A stretch of DNA of 64,000 nt from Penelope pileata. Lineage: Eukaryota > Chordata > Aves > Galliformes > Cracidae. Below, one piece after another: positions 1 through 14,000 of this stretch. The stretch covers positions 1,629,054 to 1,693,053 of the forward strand of contig WBMW01001268.1 in NCBI GenBank assembly GCA_013396635.1, written 5' to 3'. Positions within the stretch are counted from its first letter, which is position 1. Every line of letters begins with the position of its first letter. The notes under the pieces were generated by a model. That model saw only the letters and a program-made list of their open reading frames with translations. It had not been told where the DNA came from and did not search any database. A program made the translations under genes and the position numbers.

Positions 1-60
1 TTATTTTTTTGGTACCAGCACAGAAAAGTATAACCCTACAGATAGGATTATTGGGAGGAT

Positions 61-91
61 AAAAACAACAACAACAACAAAAAAAAAAAAA
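61..91. repeat. (AAC)n / A-rich simple repeat
   Basis: Four consecutive AAC units are followed by a run of adenines. This is a simple-sequence tract with no visible transposon body attached. Confidence 0.85.
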
Positions 92-1596
92 CTCAATTTG
101 TCACCTAAAATTTGCTACAAGAAAGTGACTTCATCCTGCTGAAGCTCTGTATGAGGCAGGAAGCCTCTACCGCTCGGGCTGCAGGCTCCTCGAAAAGCAG
201 CTGAATTTAGTCCAAACGCTGCCACAGCACAACATCATCCTCCTTACAGAGGGTCTCTTGGCAGAGGTAAAGTAAATTTATAACAATAATAAATAAAATT
301 GTGCTTACCCACTGAGAACCTCAAAGGAAATTAATTTTTAGTTTTAGAGAATAACTGAATAAAAAGCACACTGAGCAGCACAGACTACTCAAGACCAGTT
401 ACAAGCAATGCTGAATATTCACACACTCAGGAGCTGGAAAGAGCTCTAGATGGGTGCGTTTTGCCCCCAGCCTTTTTCAAAACCCGCATCACAGAAATGA
501 CAAGCTTGCAGCTGCAGGCGGCAGCGGGAGGACCCGTGCCTCTACCTGCGATCACCTACCCCCATCGCTTTGTGCCAGCAAACCCTGCAATGCAGCAGCG
601 AGCACTGCGCTCGGTAAGTGTTTGCTTGTCTCCCGATGTCTGTGCCAGTGAACGTGTGCAGGCAGCGGGGAGCTTTAATAAAGCAAACTCTGCAGTAGAC
701 TGCAGAGCAGGCTGATGAACAGCTTCAGTGGTACCAAGGTGTGCCAAAACCCTCTGCCTCCCCTCCTCCACACAGCCCTTAAGCCTGATAGATTAAAGCT
801 CTGACCAGCATCAGGTGGTTAAAATACAGTTTATTAGCTCAGGTTGCTTGTTGCCTGCTTACTGTGGAAAGGCTGCAGGAGCTGCTCATGATGATCACAC
901 ACTGAATGTGTTTGCTGGAGTTCAAAACAGCTTGTCTCCCTCATGCCTAGACCGCCCTTTAAAATGATATTAATTAAGCAAACAGCTTTAATACAGCAGG
1001 CAAATGGTATGTAATCAGTGATTACAGCAGCAGGCAATGGTGTGATTTTACAGGGATTCAGCGAGAAGGGGACAGAGCAAGTCTGTCTGCTTGGCTGGTG
1101 CCCCTGACAGCCCTGTTCCAGCCCTGCTCCTTCCCCTTTTGCTCCCAGGTCCTGTCGGTGTCCTCCTGCCTTGTGCCACAGTTTCCAGAGGGACACCTGA
1201 GCTAGAGAGAACAGCAGTTTTCCCTCTGTAATAAACCATGGGGAAGGAGATGTGTTTTCTGAACCCCCTTTTGGAGCGAGGGAAGGCAGGGCAATGTGGC
1301 TGCGGCAGGACACAAAGTCGTGGTCAGTCTGCGCCCCAGGCAGGACAGCATTCAACAGGCAGACACTGATTCCACAGAGCTTACCCAGCTGAAAGTTGTT
1401 TGCCAGAATGAGATGGAAACCAAATTAATAAGCTGTCCCAACTCATGTCCCCACACTCCCACTCAGTGTATTTGCTTCTTTCCCTTCTGTCTTTACTCCT
1501 GCCCTCCCACATGAAAAAAGCAAAGTTTTTTGTTTATCTTCCTCGTAGTCCTTTATAATGCCTTATAAAACTGTTACCTGGGCTTCTGGGCCAAAA

Positions 1597-1665
1597 CCCC
1601 ATTTTACAGCTGTAGAAAATGCAGCTTAGAGAGGCAGGGTGACTCAGTCTGGATTTTATAGCCAA
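1597..1665. repeat. Possible ancient tRNA-SINE (MIR-like) fragment
   Basis: The segment reads as a diverged form of the block typical of MIR-type amniote SINEs: a 'CCATTTTACAG' start, then an A-rich stretch, 'AGAGAGGCAGGGTGACT' and a trailing pyrimidine/purine mix. This is matched from memory by eye and there are no visible ends, so the family is uncertain. Confidence 0.3.
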
Positions 1666-4600
1666 CCCACATCAGAACCAGTTTTCAGGACGCATACTCT
1701 TTGGCTTTCGAGATGAACCTTGTTCTGCTGGCACCAGAACTTTCCACAGAGTCCCAGCTACTCATTGCACAGAACTTTCTATCTTTATCCCCTCCAACAC
1801 GTATTTATTCTTTGTTCTTCGGAGCCCTGGACGTTGCGGGATGTAAATCAGAGCGTATGGCATTGTTCACTCCAGCTTTGTGCTGGTGAAAGAACAAGCA
1901 CAAAGGAAGGAGAGGAGAAAAGGGGGCACTTTCTGGTATAAAAGGCCTGAAATCCCATATGGAAAAACTCTATAGAAGTGAATAAATGTGATTCTAAAAG
2001 CCTATTGAATTTGAGAGAGAAAGATCTCCTTCCCACATGGTTTTCAAACACCATATAGAATGATGTAGCATTTGAGCACCTTGAGAAAAGAGATCCGTCT
2101 CTTTTCAATTCTATGGATTTATCCATATAAGACTATTGCTTTCATTTCCACTAAGTACCTTATGGAAAAGGCCTAGGGAAAAGGATGAAAAGACAACTAG
2201 GAAAATGATTTTGGTTAGTTTGTTTTGAATTTTGAAGTGGTTACAGAATAGCAAGCATTACTATTGCTTTCTTCTCCCGAATCTCAGTGGTATTACATTT
2301 GTTTATTTTGTTTATAGGCTTTTCTGAAGCAATTGCCATCACAGCATCAGGCAGGGAGTTTTTAAAATAGTGTGAATGCTTGCCTAGACGTTTTTTTGAG
2401 ATGAGTGCCTTGCCTGAATATTTATCTTCACTGTACATGGAGGAGGCTGTGCTCAGTGGAAGACAAAGGAGTCTTCATGAACATTTATCTTGTTGGATGA
2501 GAAAGCAGTAGCAAGTGAAACAGTGGTAAGTATTGTACCATCCAAAGCCTCTCAGGGGAGGAGAGGGCTGCAGAACACAGCAATGCCAGCACAAGGGCCT
2601 TTTCCACAAAACTGCTGCAGCAGGCACACGCAGTCAGTCTGCCAGGGCCACAGCTGTGCCAGATGTGCAGCAACACAAGTGTAATGAAATTCAACACAGC
2701 ATTAGGTAGGCTAATTTCCTACATTGCATTCAGTGAAACTGTTCCCCAGCCCTCCTGCACATATGTGCATTTGCGTAGGTATGTTACATAAAGGCTGTGC
2801 TTATCCTGGAAGCCCAGAGGGAACATTAAATGACTGCGTGAGCTGTGACGACGGACACTGGAGTGCCCGAAGGCAGCTTTTATGTGGTAAATTTATGTCA
2901 GATTTTATATGCTACAACATCTGGGCCAAAAATTGGAGCTAACAATCTAACAAGACAGCATGGCTATGAAGAGTCACTCCAATGTCTTGACCCCAATCAT
3001 CTCCCTTTCTTTCAGGCAATAACAAGCTTGGTCTGCTCACTTAAGGACTGCTCACTGCAGCTGTCCCCACACTGTGTGGTCTTGCAGGACACCAGAAGCA
3101 ATTCCCTGGTTGTCCTGAGCAAAGTGTATGCAGGTCACCAGCAAGGTGGGAGTGCATGCAAGAGTGCTTGGAAAAGCTGCTTAAAATAGTCTGTCCTTTA
3201 GTGTACCATCTTCCTAATGAGCTGTGCTGCTATCTCCATCCCAGTGAGAGGTCGTGTCGCTGTTGGCGGTGGTTCCATCCCTGGGGAAGCCCCTGTGTTA
3301 GGGTAACAGACAGACATCCCAGAGCTGCTGGCTCACTCTTGGGAGAGAATATGGGCCAGGAAAGGCCACGCAGGTGAGCAGCAGCCCGCCCCTGGCCCAC
3401 TCACACAAGGCTGGGAGCAGCCAACCTTTCACCTCCACCTTATCCAGCCATAACTTTGGGGAAGCCATCACTCTTACCTCACAGCAGGGTTGGGAGGCTT
3501 TGTTTATTCATACTCATAATGAATGGAAGGCACAATAGAAGGGCAACGTTTTCATTAATTACTCTTAGTCTGCTCACTGTGTGGTGGGGAAGGATGGTTG
3601 TGGGGAACATGGTCAGATCTCGATAGGATACAAGAGCCATGTCCACGCATGTCACATGCATGTTATGACATGGCAGCCTGGACTCACCACAAAACTTGAC
3701 TCAAAATAAAACAGCATGCTGCATCGTTTGCAGCTTCTCAGACTTCAGATACCATTTTTTCATATGCTTGTACCTGGTTTCTAGTGGATCCTGGGTTTTG
3801 TCAATGGTTTACCCAACAGACACAGTCATAACACGGAGAAGTGATGGTGATAACACTGTAAGATCAAGTCAGAGCACGATGTGATTTATGTGTGGGGCTC
3901 TTGGCCTGTATTTCACCGGGTTTCACCTCCCAGCTCTGGCAGGGCCTTCCTGTCCCCATACAAGCGAGGGAGGTGGGTGCAGCACTGCGGCAACGGCCAG
4001 TTCACAGAGCTGAGACCATTGCTCATTAAGCCCAATGTGCCTGGGCTTGAGGGATTTGGTGCTCTTTTGTAATTAATAATACATTTTCAAGGCTATTAAT
4101 TAACTATCTTAACTTCACCATTGTGATTATTAAAGAGAAAATCCCAGTGAAATGTTCCAGACTCCATCCTGCAGCAGTTTTCCTATTCACAGCAGCAAGC
4201 ATCATCCTCATGGGGCAGGTGATGGCTCTGTGCACTGGCTCCAGCCAGGACATGCACTCTGGTGTCAGCTGTGTTTGTGCTTTCCTCCTTTCTTACCTTG
4301 ATGGGCTGTGTGGAAAGCTCTGATGGAGCACCTGCCAGCTCCTTTCACACGCTCTGGCACAGCCTGCCCATCACAGTGTGAGGTTTTCTCCCCACCTCTG
4401 CCCTGACAATGCTTCGCTGTCGGCTTGCAAAGATAGGGCTTTCATTGTACACGTGAGTGTTATTGTCTCACCCTTGGCACCCTCCAAAGGATGTCTGCAT
4501 ACCTCATCATACTACCTGACACAATATCCTCCCTAGATGCTCCAGATACTGCTCGGTTTCATTAACATGTTTCTTGCTGCTGCCAGAGCCCAATAGAGAT

Positions 4601-4926
4601 GTAGGAATTGTGGCTAGAGAGTGCAAGAGGCAATAATGAGATATTTTTATGTGTGTCTTAATGGCATTGAAGAGCTTTATGTATCATCTCTCTGAGCATC
4701 ACTCTCACTCAGGCCACTGCTGGTGAATGTGTTCTGTCCAGCTCCCACATCAGCCATGGCACATCTTGATTTCCACTTAAATTAGTTTCCTACCATTTAA
4801 ACCCCAGCAGCCTTTGAAATCAGGAGGCCACTGTAACAATAGGCAGAATTTATATAGTGATTTTCATCTTCACTGCAATTTTCAAACAAGAATGAATCAA
4901 TCCTTACTGCTCCCCTATGCAGAATA

Positions 4927-5000
4927 TGACAAAAGCCTGTGAGGCTGATTTTACAGTCTGGGAATCTGAGCCTCAGAAAACCTGAGGGACTTACTGAAAA
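4927..5000. repeat. Possible ancient tRNA-SINE (MIR-like) fragment
   Basis: A second diverged block with the same order of motifs as the one near 1600: 'GATTTTACAGTCTGGGAA', a 'TGAGCCTCAGA' segment, and 'GAGGGACTTAC'. Similarity is recognised by eye only and neither end is defined. Confidence 0.25.
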
Positions 5001-8000
5001 CTAGGATAAAAAACATGGTGCAAACAGCAAGAACAGATGAGTTTGCAGTGCCCTGTATCAATGAATTTTTACATCCATGTCACGTTCTGTGATATCTTAA
5101 ACCTATGAGGCAGTTTATTCTCCATGCCCTGCATTGCACCACTAACACCAGAACCAGGACTTTCACTGTCACTTCACTGTGTCAGTGGTGCTCACTGATG
5201 TAGCGTGCTTTTCCAATGGAAGAGAAAATTAATTATTGGAAGTTACAGGGCATGCAGTGAACCAGTGCCTCACAATGCTGAATGCCACGGCTGAGTTCAT
5301 GAAGTACTCAAGGCTGTGCACAGAGGAAGGTCTTCATGTTGAAAATGATTCCTCAGGTGTCAGGAGCACTCCCTCATTGTTGCAAAATGCTATTGACCAG
5401 TTTCCCCATGGTGCTGAACCTGCCGCTCCCCACTCCCAGCCCTTGGCCTCCCCCCTTCTGTTCACATCGACAAACAACTTGCAGCTTCATCACTGAACCA
5501 TGGCACATCCCAATGTCAGTCTAATATTAGCAGGTAGCTTTCTCAGTTTATAGCTTAGGGTACATCTGCACCCTGGAAATTGCTGTAGGGCTTAGGTTTT
5601 CCTTTCCAAAAGATATCAGCAGAATGACTCTTTGCAATGTTACCATCCACTTTGATCTTTTGGATTAAAGACAGATTGGGAATAAGCAAGTTGTATTGTA
5701 CATTACTGAGCTGAATCCACTCTGGGGTGATAGTAGGTCTGAAGGTTTGGTTGAGCTAGTAACATGGTAATACAAGAAACCAGATAGATAAAGTATGGCT
5801 ACAAAATGTGAAGGACAGCTGGAAGTTCTGAAAGGTAAATATTGTTTAAAGTCTAGAAAAACGTGGCCTAATGACTGTATTTCCAGCTCTGACACCAATA
5901 TGGTCTATGAGCTTGGATAAAAGAGTTGTTATGCTTTGTTGTAATAAACCTCTGAAAAATTAGTTCATCTTTCTACAGCTCAAAGGTAGGCTATGAGACG
6001 AAAACAGTGAGCATTTTTTAAAGTGTTCTTACCATCTAAAATGAAGAGCAGACAAAAAAAAAAAAAANTTCAGGTCAGTCATTAAGAATCCCTCCAAAAA
6101 CAAGAACATAAATAAGCCCAAGGAACCACAGCAGGCAGAGGTTTGTAACACAACTTCTCCCTTTAACTTGCACTTGGAAGTAAAAGGAACCCATTTTAAC
6201 AAATTCTACAGCCTCTCCCAACCCCTTGAGTATTTTCTCAGTATTCTCAAAAAGTGGGTGTCAGGAAGAACTGACAATGTTCAGAAGCTGCAAGTGCATC
6301 TTACATTCTGGCACAAGTGCAAACAGTCTGTGAAGGTCTCTTTCCACAAGGTTTTTCCTGAACAGATATGACCCCATATTTTCATTTGGGCAAACTGAAC
6401 CCTTACAGAAAAGAAAAGGAATTCAACAAATGCTCCAGGGTAAAAACACATAATTTGCTAGAAACTAACAAATCACATACAGTCATGCTTCCCTTTCACT
6501 CTCATTATTAGTGTCCATACCAGTGGTTAACCTCACTTCAATTTATTAACGATCAGATCTCCTCTTTTAACTTCAAAGCTGGGGATATTAAAAAGTCTGA
6601 AAATTGTTAGCAAATCCTAAAAGAAGGGTATTGCTTCTCCCCATTTAATTTTTCAGTTGCTTTTATTATTTTTCCTATTTCCCATCAAAGCCGTGGGAGG
6701 CAGTGATGCCTTTGGACTATGGCCCTATACCTTTTCATTCTGCCTTTTTCCGTCCTTTCTGGCCCTTTCTAGAACAGGAAAACAATGTGGGTGGCAGAAA
6801 GGCAGCTTCCACCACTTCATTAAATCAGCATTTTTTTTTATTTGAAATGTCTTGTGGAGGCTCTCATTATAGCTATCAATATATGACTTCACACCTTTCT
6901 TAACGGCATTCAGCGATCATTATTTTATACTCAAATCCATGAACATTTGATTTAGTGCATTAAACCTATCTAAATCTCCACATATATATATTGTTGCTTG
7001 CCAGTTGGTAGCTGAATAATATATATCCACATCAATGATGTTTTAACGATGCGTTGTTCTAATATATCACCAAAAAGATATCACTCTCGTGATAGATTGG
7101 TGCCATACATCACTGTAGCAAGGCGGTTTTTATGATGTACTGTCCAAACAATGCCATTGGAAAAGAAGAAAAGGCACATAAGAATTGGTTGGTTTTAATT
7201 TACTGCATTTAAAAAACACTTATAATATTCTTAATGCAATAATGGCTGACTTAGTCTGAAGTGGAAGAGACATATTAAAAGAGAGTTATCTCAAGTGCAA
7301 TCCAGTGGGTCAGAAGGCATCATGCAGACTCTTACGACATATCTTAAGGCAGATCTATTTATACCAGCAGACAGAAAGGAAAGAAAATTGAATGAAGAGG
7401 GAACCTAATTTTTTGTTTTTGGAATGTACAGAAGTCTGATTAGAGAGGTGGGGCCTCTTCAGCTACAGGCAGGATGTCTTTGCCTTACAGCTCAGCTGAT
7501 TCCAGCTGTGTGGACCCATGAAACCCTCACTAGAGCAGGCAGTGGAAGAAGGTATTAATTTTGATGGGAATTTTGGGATAAACATTGGCTGATTAGGAAA
7601 GACTGGGATCTGGGGGCAAGGTTCTTGCATAATCCAGATGTTGATCCAGCTCTGCCTTGGTGTGACTGTCAGTGCCCCCATAGTTTTTCATAGGGATGGA
7701 GAGGTACAGGGCTTCCAGCTGCTCACACTGCTGAGCTCACCAACAGTTGTGAAGCAAGAGCCAAATCCATGATTTTGCAATCATGGACCATTGGCTGAAT
7801 CACTGCTGGAGCAAAGGGACATTTGATTGCAGAACTGAGCTCTGGATAGAGCTCCTTGCAGGAGCTCAGTGGGTTTAATGTCTCCACCTCATTGGTGGGA
7901 CTGGCAAGCAGCCACTTGCAAGAGCGGGTCCCAGGGTGCATTAGCAGCCTCCGTGAGTCCTGTGCTTCAAGAGGTGTGCTGTGAGCTCCGATAACTGGTC

Positions 8001-11000
8001 ACACAGAACAACAGTGCAGCAAAGAAACCAAGAGAAAAGAAAACAAACACAAGTGGGCTGAGCCCAGGGCCGGGGAGCACAGCACGTCCCTGCCTCCCGC
8101 CCAGCGCTGCAGGCTCTGCCCATGCTGGTGCAGTCACATGCCTCTCCCTGCAGGTGCAGCTGCAAAAGCAGAGTTTGAAAAGGAAATTCCTTCTCCTCCT
8201 CCCTGATTCCCAGCTGAAGCTTGCGCTGGCTAATCGTACACAAAGCAGAACTTCTGAAAACTGCCTTCTCCAAAGCATTTCTTTCATCTCATGGCTGCTT
8301 ATACTTTAGTGTTCCAAACAAAGATGCTGCAAGACAAGAAATCACATAAGCTACCTAAATACAAAAACTAGTGTGCGAAAAAGCGTTTGTTTCTTCAAGA
8401 AAAAATGCTGCTGCACATGAAATACGGAGTGCATTGAGCTGCCTGATCATGCTCTTCCTATATATGTCCTTCCACTGACATCAGCTGGAACAGTGAGTGA
8501 ATAATAAAGAACAGAGTTATTGGTATTAAAGAGCAGAATCTCTGTTCACTGTTAATATCCAGTGATGTAGTTAACATGTATCTAATGTAGGAAAAAGAGC
8601 ACTGAGTTGATATTGTATTCCAGGCAGAAAATGTTAGACTTTAATTAAATGAAGTAAACATCTCATTAAATGTCTATTTTTACAGATGCTAATGAGTCTT
8701 ATTGCCCAAGGGGCAAAGGAAACATGGCAACGAATAAGGTAAAATGTGTCCCTTACGAATTCTGAGTAGTAAATATTTCCTATGATCTAACAAGGTATAA
8801 GATATCCTGCTACATTAAAATACCTCTAGGATGTAAGAAAACTGATCTCTGATCAAGTCAGCTGTAAATTAGACCACACGTTTCCGCTTAGCTTTTTTAA
8901 ACCTCCTACTCTGATTATAATGCACCACTGCAGAAGATAGTGTTATTTATTTTAGGATACTTCACATTAGGAGAGCAGAAGCTCTCAGCTGCAAGGCAAC
9001 CTTGAAAAGGTATAGAGAAATGTGAACAATGAAGACATCACTTTTAGAAGTTTTCTTTAGCTTTTGCTTACACTTTTTTGGACAGAGCAGCCTACTTTTA
9101 TCCTATCTCTTCCCACAGGTTACATAGTGAGATTTGTACTGGTCATGTTCCCTTTCAAAATTCAGGGCACACAGCACTTTTGCCCAAAGCCACTGTCACA
9201 GTGCTGGACTTTCTGGGGTTCTGCGTTTTCCCCATCCATGAAGGGCTGAGCCCCTCACACCCAGTGCCCCAACCCATCTCTGAGACGGGTTGTCCTCACA
9301 CCTGGCCCAGCCCGCTCTCTTTCCCATCTCCTCCTCTCTTGCCAGATTACTTTTCCCACCCTCTCAGCTGACATCATGCACCTCTTGGCATCCCTTCTGT
9401 GATCATACACCCCGCTATCTGCCATCTGTGCAGCCCCTTGACCCTGCCCCAGGGCAAACCCATCCATGCCCAGTGCCATGATGGTGGCACCAGGACCTGC
9501 CAACAGGCACAATGAGCTCTGGCACGGGTTTTGCTTCCTGCATGTTTTCCTGCATCACCCTCAGCCCTGTTCTCTGCCCTGCCTATGGTTTTAGGGCTTG
9601 CAAGGCATCCTCACACTGTCTTCAAGCCTGGAGAGACCCAGAAGCTGTATATGTCTCCATCCTCTGTTCTCCTCTCCCTAACCAGCTCCTGGATGAGCTT
9701 TTGATCAGCCACAATACTTATGTGCAGGAGATAGAGATTTGTACATACATCTCACATTACTCATTCATCAGAGCTCGCCTGCACTGTTGGTTATTTACAG
9801 GAGACCTTGCCTTTATGTCATGCCCCATGTTGTTTTTCTCTGAAGCATCACAAGGCGTTGTGGAGGCACGATGCCCAGCGCGGGTGATCAGACCCTCTTC
9901 TCGTCTGCCCTGGAAATCAAGATCAGCCATGGCTTACGGTCCTGGGAGCCAGATGGTTAGCGGGGCTGTTGAATTCATTTATTGGTCTTTCTGTGCATAA
10001 ATCCAACAAAATGCTTTTGCCTTCCTACAGCTGGCACATGTGCCTAACGATTTGATCTTTTGCATTTTAAATATTTATTCAGTATTTAATTTAAACCCCT
10101 GAGACTAATCCTGTTGCTTTAACTTACCCCTCAACTAGTTTCAGTGAATCATCTCCATCACCGTTCAGTGAGCTTCAACAAATTGGCTTCATATACTGGT
10201 GGGGCGCAGTCCTTAGTCTTTTCCCTATTTGTATTTTGGGGGTATTTTGGAAAGAGCTACTGGTGACTTTTAAAGTATTACAAGGCATTAAACTGTTGTT
10301 TCTGTCTTTTAAATTATAGATGGTCTCCATAGAGACACTGAAGTTCTACATTGCTCTCTTGAATTGCCTGAAGAAGTGGCACTTAGAATTACATTTGGAA
10401 CAATGCTAATTAGCAAATGCTGAATTTTAAACAAGCTTCACAGCAAGGTTTTGTCTGATAGGAGCAGTAACCAGCAATTGACTGACCAAACTAACAGAGC
10501 TGAATTACAGACAACATGGTATTTAATTATTCATTAGATATTTTACAGGGTTAACAATAATAGGCACAATTCCCTTTCTGAGGAATCACCAAGCCAAGCA
10601 TAAGTGCCTTAGAAATCCAGCATAATAAACAGTAGGACAGAATCAGCAAAACGAAATTTGTTTCCCAAAGCATAGATTTATTGAGGAGGGCAGATGCAGA
10701 AACAAACCTTTGCAGCCACTTTTGGGCACCCATCTGCAGCATGCAGGGCTCCTTGGGGCTGGCCAGGAAGTGAGGCGAAGAGGGTGCAGTAGCCACAGCA
10801 GAACTAGAAACTGCCAGTAGCTGGACACAGAAGCCAGGTGTGGGTGCTGGAAGTCAACTGCAAGTAGGGGAAAAAAGAAAGCTTTGGGGAAGGTTTTTGT
10901 ATTAGCTAAGACTTTTTCACTTCCAGAATTAACCGTGGTCAAAGGAAATGATTGCAAGAAAGGGAAAGACCTGTGGATCTGTGTGGAAGTCACAAAGTGG

Positions 11001-14000
11001 CCTGAAAGACCTTGAATAGGCAATGACCTAAGCTCAGATGACACTTAGGAAATGGAGGCTGGGAAATACGTACATATGTTTATGCCACTGTTTTGTTTTG
11101 ATCGATGTATTTCTCATCCTAGCTAAAGCAGAGACCAATCTTAGTCCAGCAAAGCCAGGGAATGAGGATGAGATGCTGCCTCTCCCAAGCCAACGGAAGC
11201 TGAAGAGGAAATGTCCAGATGCAGGAGCTGTACACAGGGCCCTGCGAGCAGCACTGCCAGGCACGTTGCAGCTGGTACCCAGGTCACTGTAGTTACTTAC
11301 GTTAGACCGTAAGACTAGGTGTGAACTAACATTTAATTTCAAGGTGCATACAGACCATGTTAATAATCTTGGGCCACACTTTGTGCCACAATTTATACCT
11401 GGATGAGGGCAGGCAGACTGTTTGCATGCTGTGTCCTTTCTCTGTAAGGTAAGGGTAACAAAGGGAACTCGGTCAATATGGTTATAAGTGTACCCTGGTG
11501 TAACTGATGTTTGTGGAGAGCACTGATTCATGCAGGGAAAAGTGTTTTAAAAGAGTACCAAAGTGATAGCTTGATTTCAGTAGTAATGTGGTGCAATCTG
11601 TTACTGTCCTATATCAGACTTTGTAGAAAGGTCTTAGGGTGATCACCGCAAGCCTCAATTTTTGGGGCTAAACCTTCTTCCCTTAATCCATTTAATGTTT
11701 CTGTTACTATCTCAAATGCTTCCCATGCACAGACAAAGCACCACTGTTGATGATAGGTCTGGACATGAAGAAATAAGCAAAGGAACAGATCAGGCTGTAT
11801 TGCACGCACACACCTCTAGCAGCCCTGCAGGATGGATGTGACACCTCAGGGTGTGGCTCCGCAATGTGACAGGCTTGTTCCTGCCACCTGCTCTGTGTCG
11901 GGTAAAACACGAGTGTGAAACGGGATGACTTTGAAACACTGCACTCTGCCTTGGCGAGGGTGATGCACTGTACAGTAAGCATCACTGTAAGGGGATTGTG
12001 TTTTTTGAGATGAAGCAAAAGGGTGAGTAGGATAGAACCTTCTATCTAATCAAAGGGAATCCAATGTAGCTGGTAATGCCATCCACAGTTATGGTGGTAC
12101 TTCACCGCCCTTATTCTAGTATAACCTCATACATACAGGCTGAAACTTTATTTAGTATAGTAAAATTGACCTATCTGAAGTGGTTCACAACCTGTAATCA
12201 GTTATTTTCCTGCTACTGCTTTTTCACAGAAGTAGCTGCCATACCACAAGTGTTTGAATAGTCTGATGGAAGAGAGACTTGCCTTTCCAGCAATCACTGT
12301 GCATTGCAGTTCTGGTAAATAATAGCTGTGCTGAACCCGAATACAAGAATAATCTCATCCCATGTATTACTTTCTATGCAGTTTCCACCATTATTACAAC
12401 TGCATGTCCCAAAATGCAAAGCAGGGCTCCCAGAAGAATACAATTACTTCCTTTTTCCTTTCAGTTTGCGTATTTTATTCTCGGTGGCACAAAAGAGCTG
12501 GATGCTGAAGCCTTCAGACTTCTTGTTCTCTCCTGGAACTGAACCCCACACACATCTCAGAGAGCAAGCATTTTGCGTGTTTCCACCGAGCACAGTGCTG
12601 TAGGAGTTTGCAAAAGGGAGAGCCCAGAAGAGGGCATCTTGCTTTGACAAATGAGGAGCACACTGATGGTAGGTTGCCATTGTTGGTTGTTAGGACAGCC
12701 ATTCTCAGCAATATCCAGGCACATCTGCTGAAATCAGCACACTTGTATAGGTTTGAGTGAGTGTAGCTTTGTCTGGTCACCAAAGTTTTCCTAAGTGATC
12801 ACAAAGAAAAAAAGGAGCATGATGTTTGCTGATAACTTTCTCTCTCCATTTGCATGATGCCAGTTGTACAAATACCCACCTCCCTGTTGTGTGACTGCTT
12901 CCTAACTTTGGTAGGATCCTGCCTCAGCAACAGCATCCACAAGTGGGTTTGCCCTGCTTGCATGAAGATAGCCAGACATTTTGTAATCACCCCCAGTCCC
13001 AAGACTCCCAGTGCTATTTCATGGTCTGAGATGACGGTGGAAGAAAAGAAAAGGGCTGTATAAAAAAAGGCACTGGAACACTGATCTGGGGCCACTTGCC
13101 GAGCCTGCGCTGTGCTCACATTAAGGCAGTGTTGTTTGGGGTTGTGTAGCCTCAGGGCAGGCATCAGCAAAGCAGCCCTGGTCTGTCTGCACCTGGGGGT
13201 GAGCAGTGGGTTTGGGGTCACAGGAGGCTGAGGGAGTAGGCACTGGTGAGGTGCTCCACAGCTGGGGCTGGCAGCTCTCTCCAGCCCTGAAGAGGGCAAA
13301 GCCCCAGTGACTCAGACCCCTCCTCATTACTTCCCAGGCTGGGAAAGGAGGGATCTGGGCTGGATCACTTGGCTGAATGAAATGAACAGAAATGAGAAGG
13401 AAATGTTTGTTTAATAGCTTTATTCATTTAAATGTGTTTTCCTGTTACCTAGGAACAAATTAGCAATTACTTCAAATCTGATATCCAAAGAATGCACCTC
13501 TGGAGCTGACCTGACTGCATGAGTTCTGGCTGCACCTCAGTCTGCATGTGTTTTTGAGCAGTTTGGTCTGAGTCCAAAAGTAATTTAAGTCCAAACAGTG
13601 CTTGTTGTTGTATGAGAGTGGCTCTGACTGCTGAATTAAACAGAAATGGGAAAAATAAAATGAAAGTGAGCAAAGGAATTTTTAACTGCTATAAAGCCTG
13701 TTTAGATTCTCCATATGTATTATTACAGTGGCCCATTACTCGAACAAATCATTTCAATCTACCTTGGTGGAAGAACTATGAAGCAACAGTACTTCCTACC
13801 AAAAGCTGTATTACAGTCCATTATCCAGAGAGTTCACTTTCTCAAAGCTGAAGATGTCTCTTTAGACTAATGTTCAGTTTCTGTATTTTCTGGCATTTGG
13901 TTGATTTATCCATGCAGCCATAATATCACAATGCTGCAGACTTATGTTTCATTTCCTAGCTTCCTAAAGGAAGCAAGAAAAATAAAAAGGTAATTTACTA

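Noticed and set aside
9512..10000. 162-codon plus-strand frame
   Set aside because: No recognisable motif, and its Cys/Ser/Leu-rich mix is typical of chance frames.
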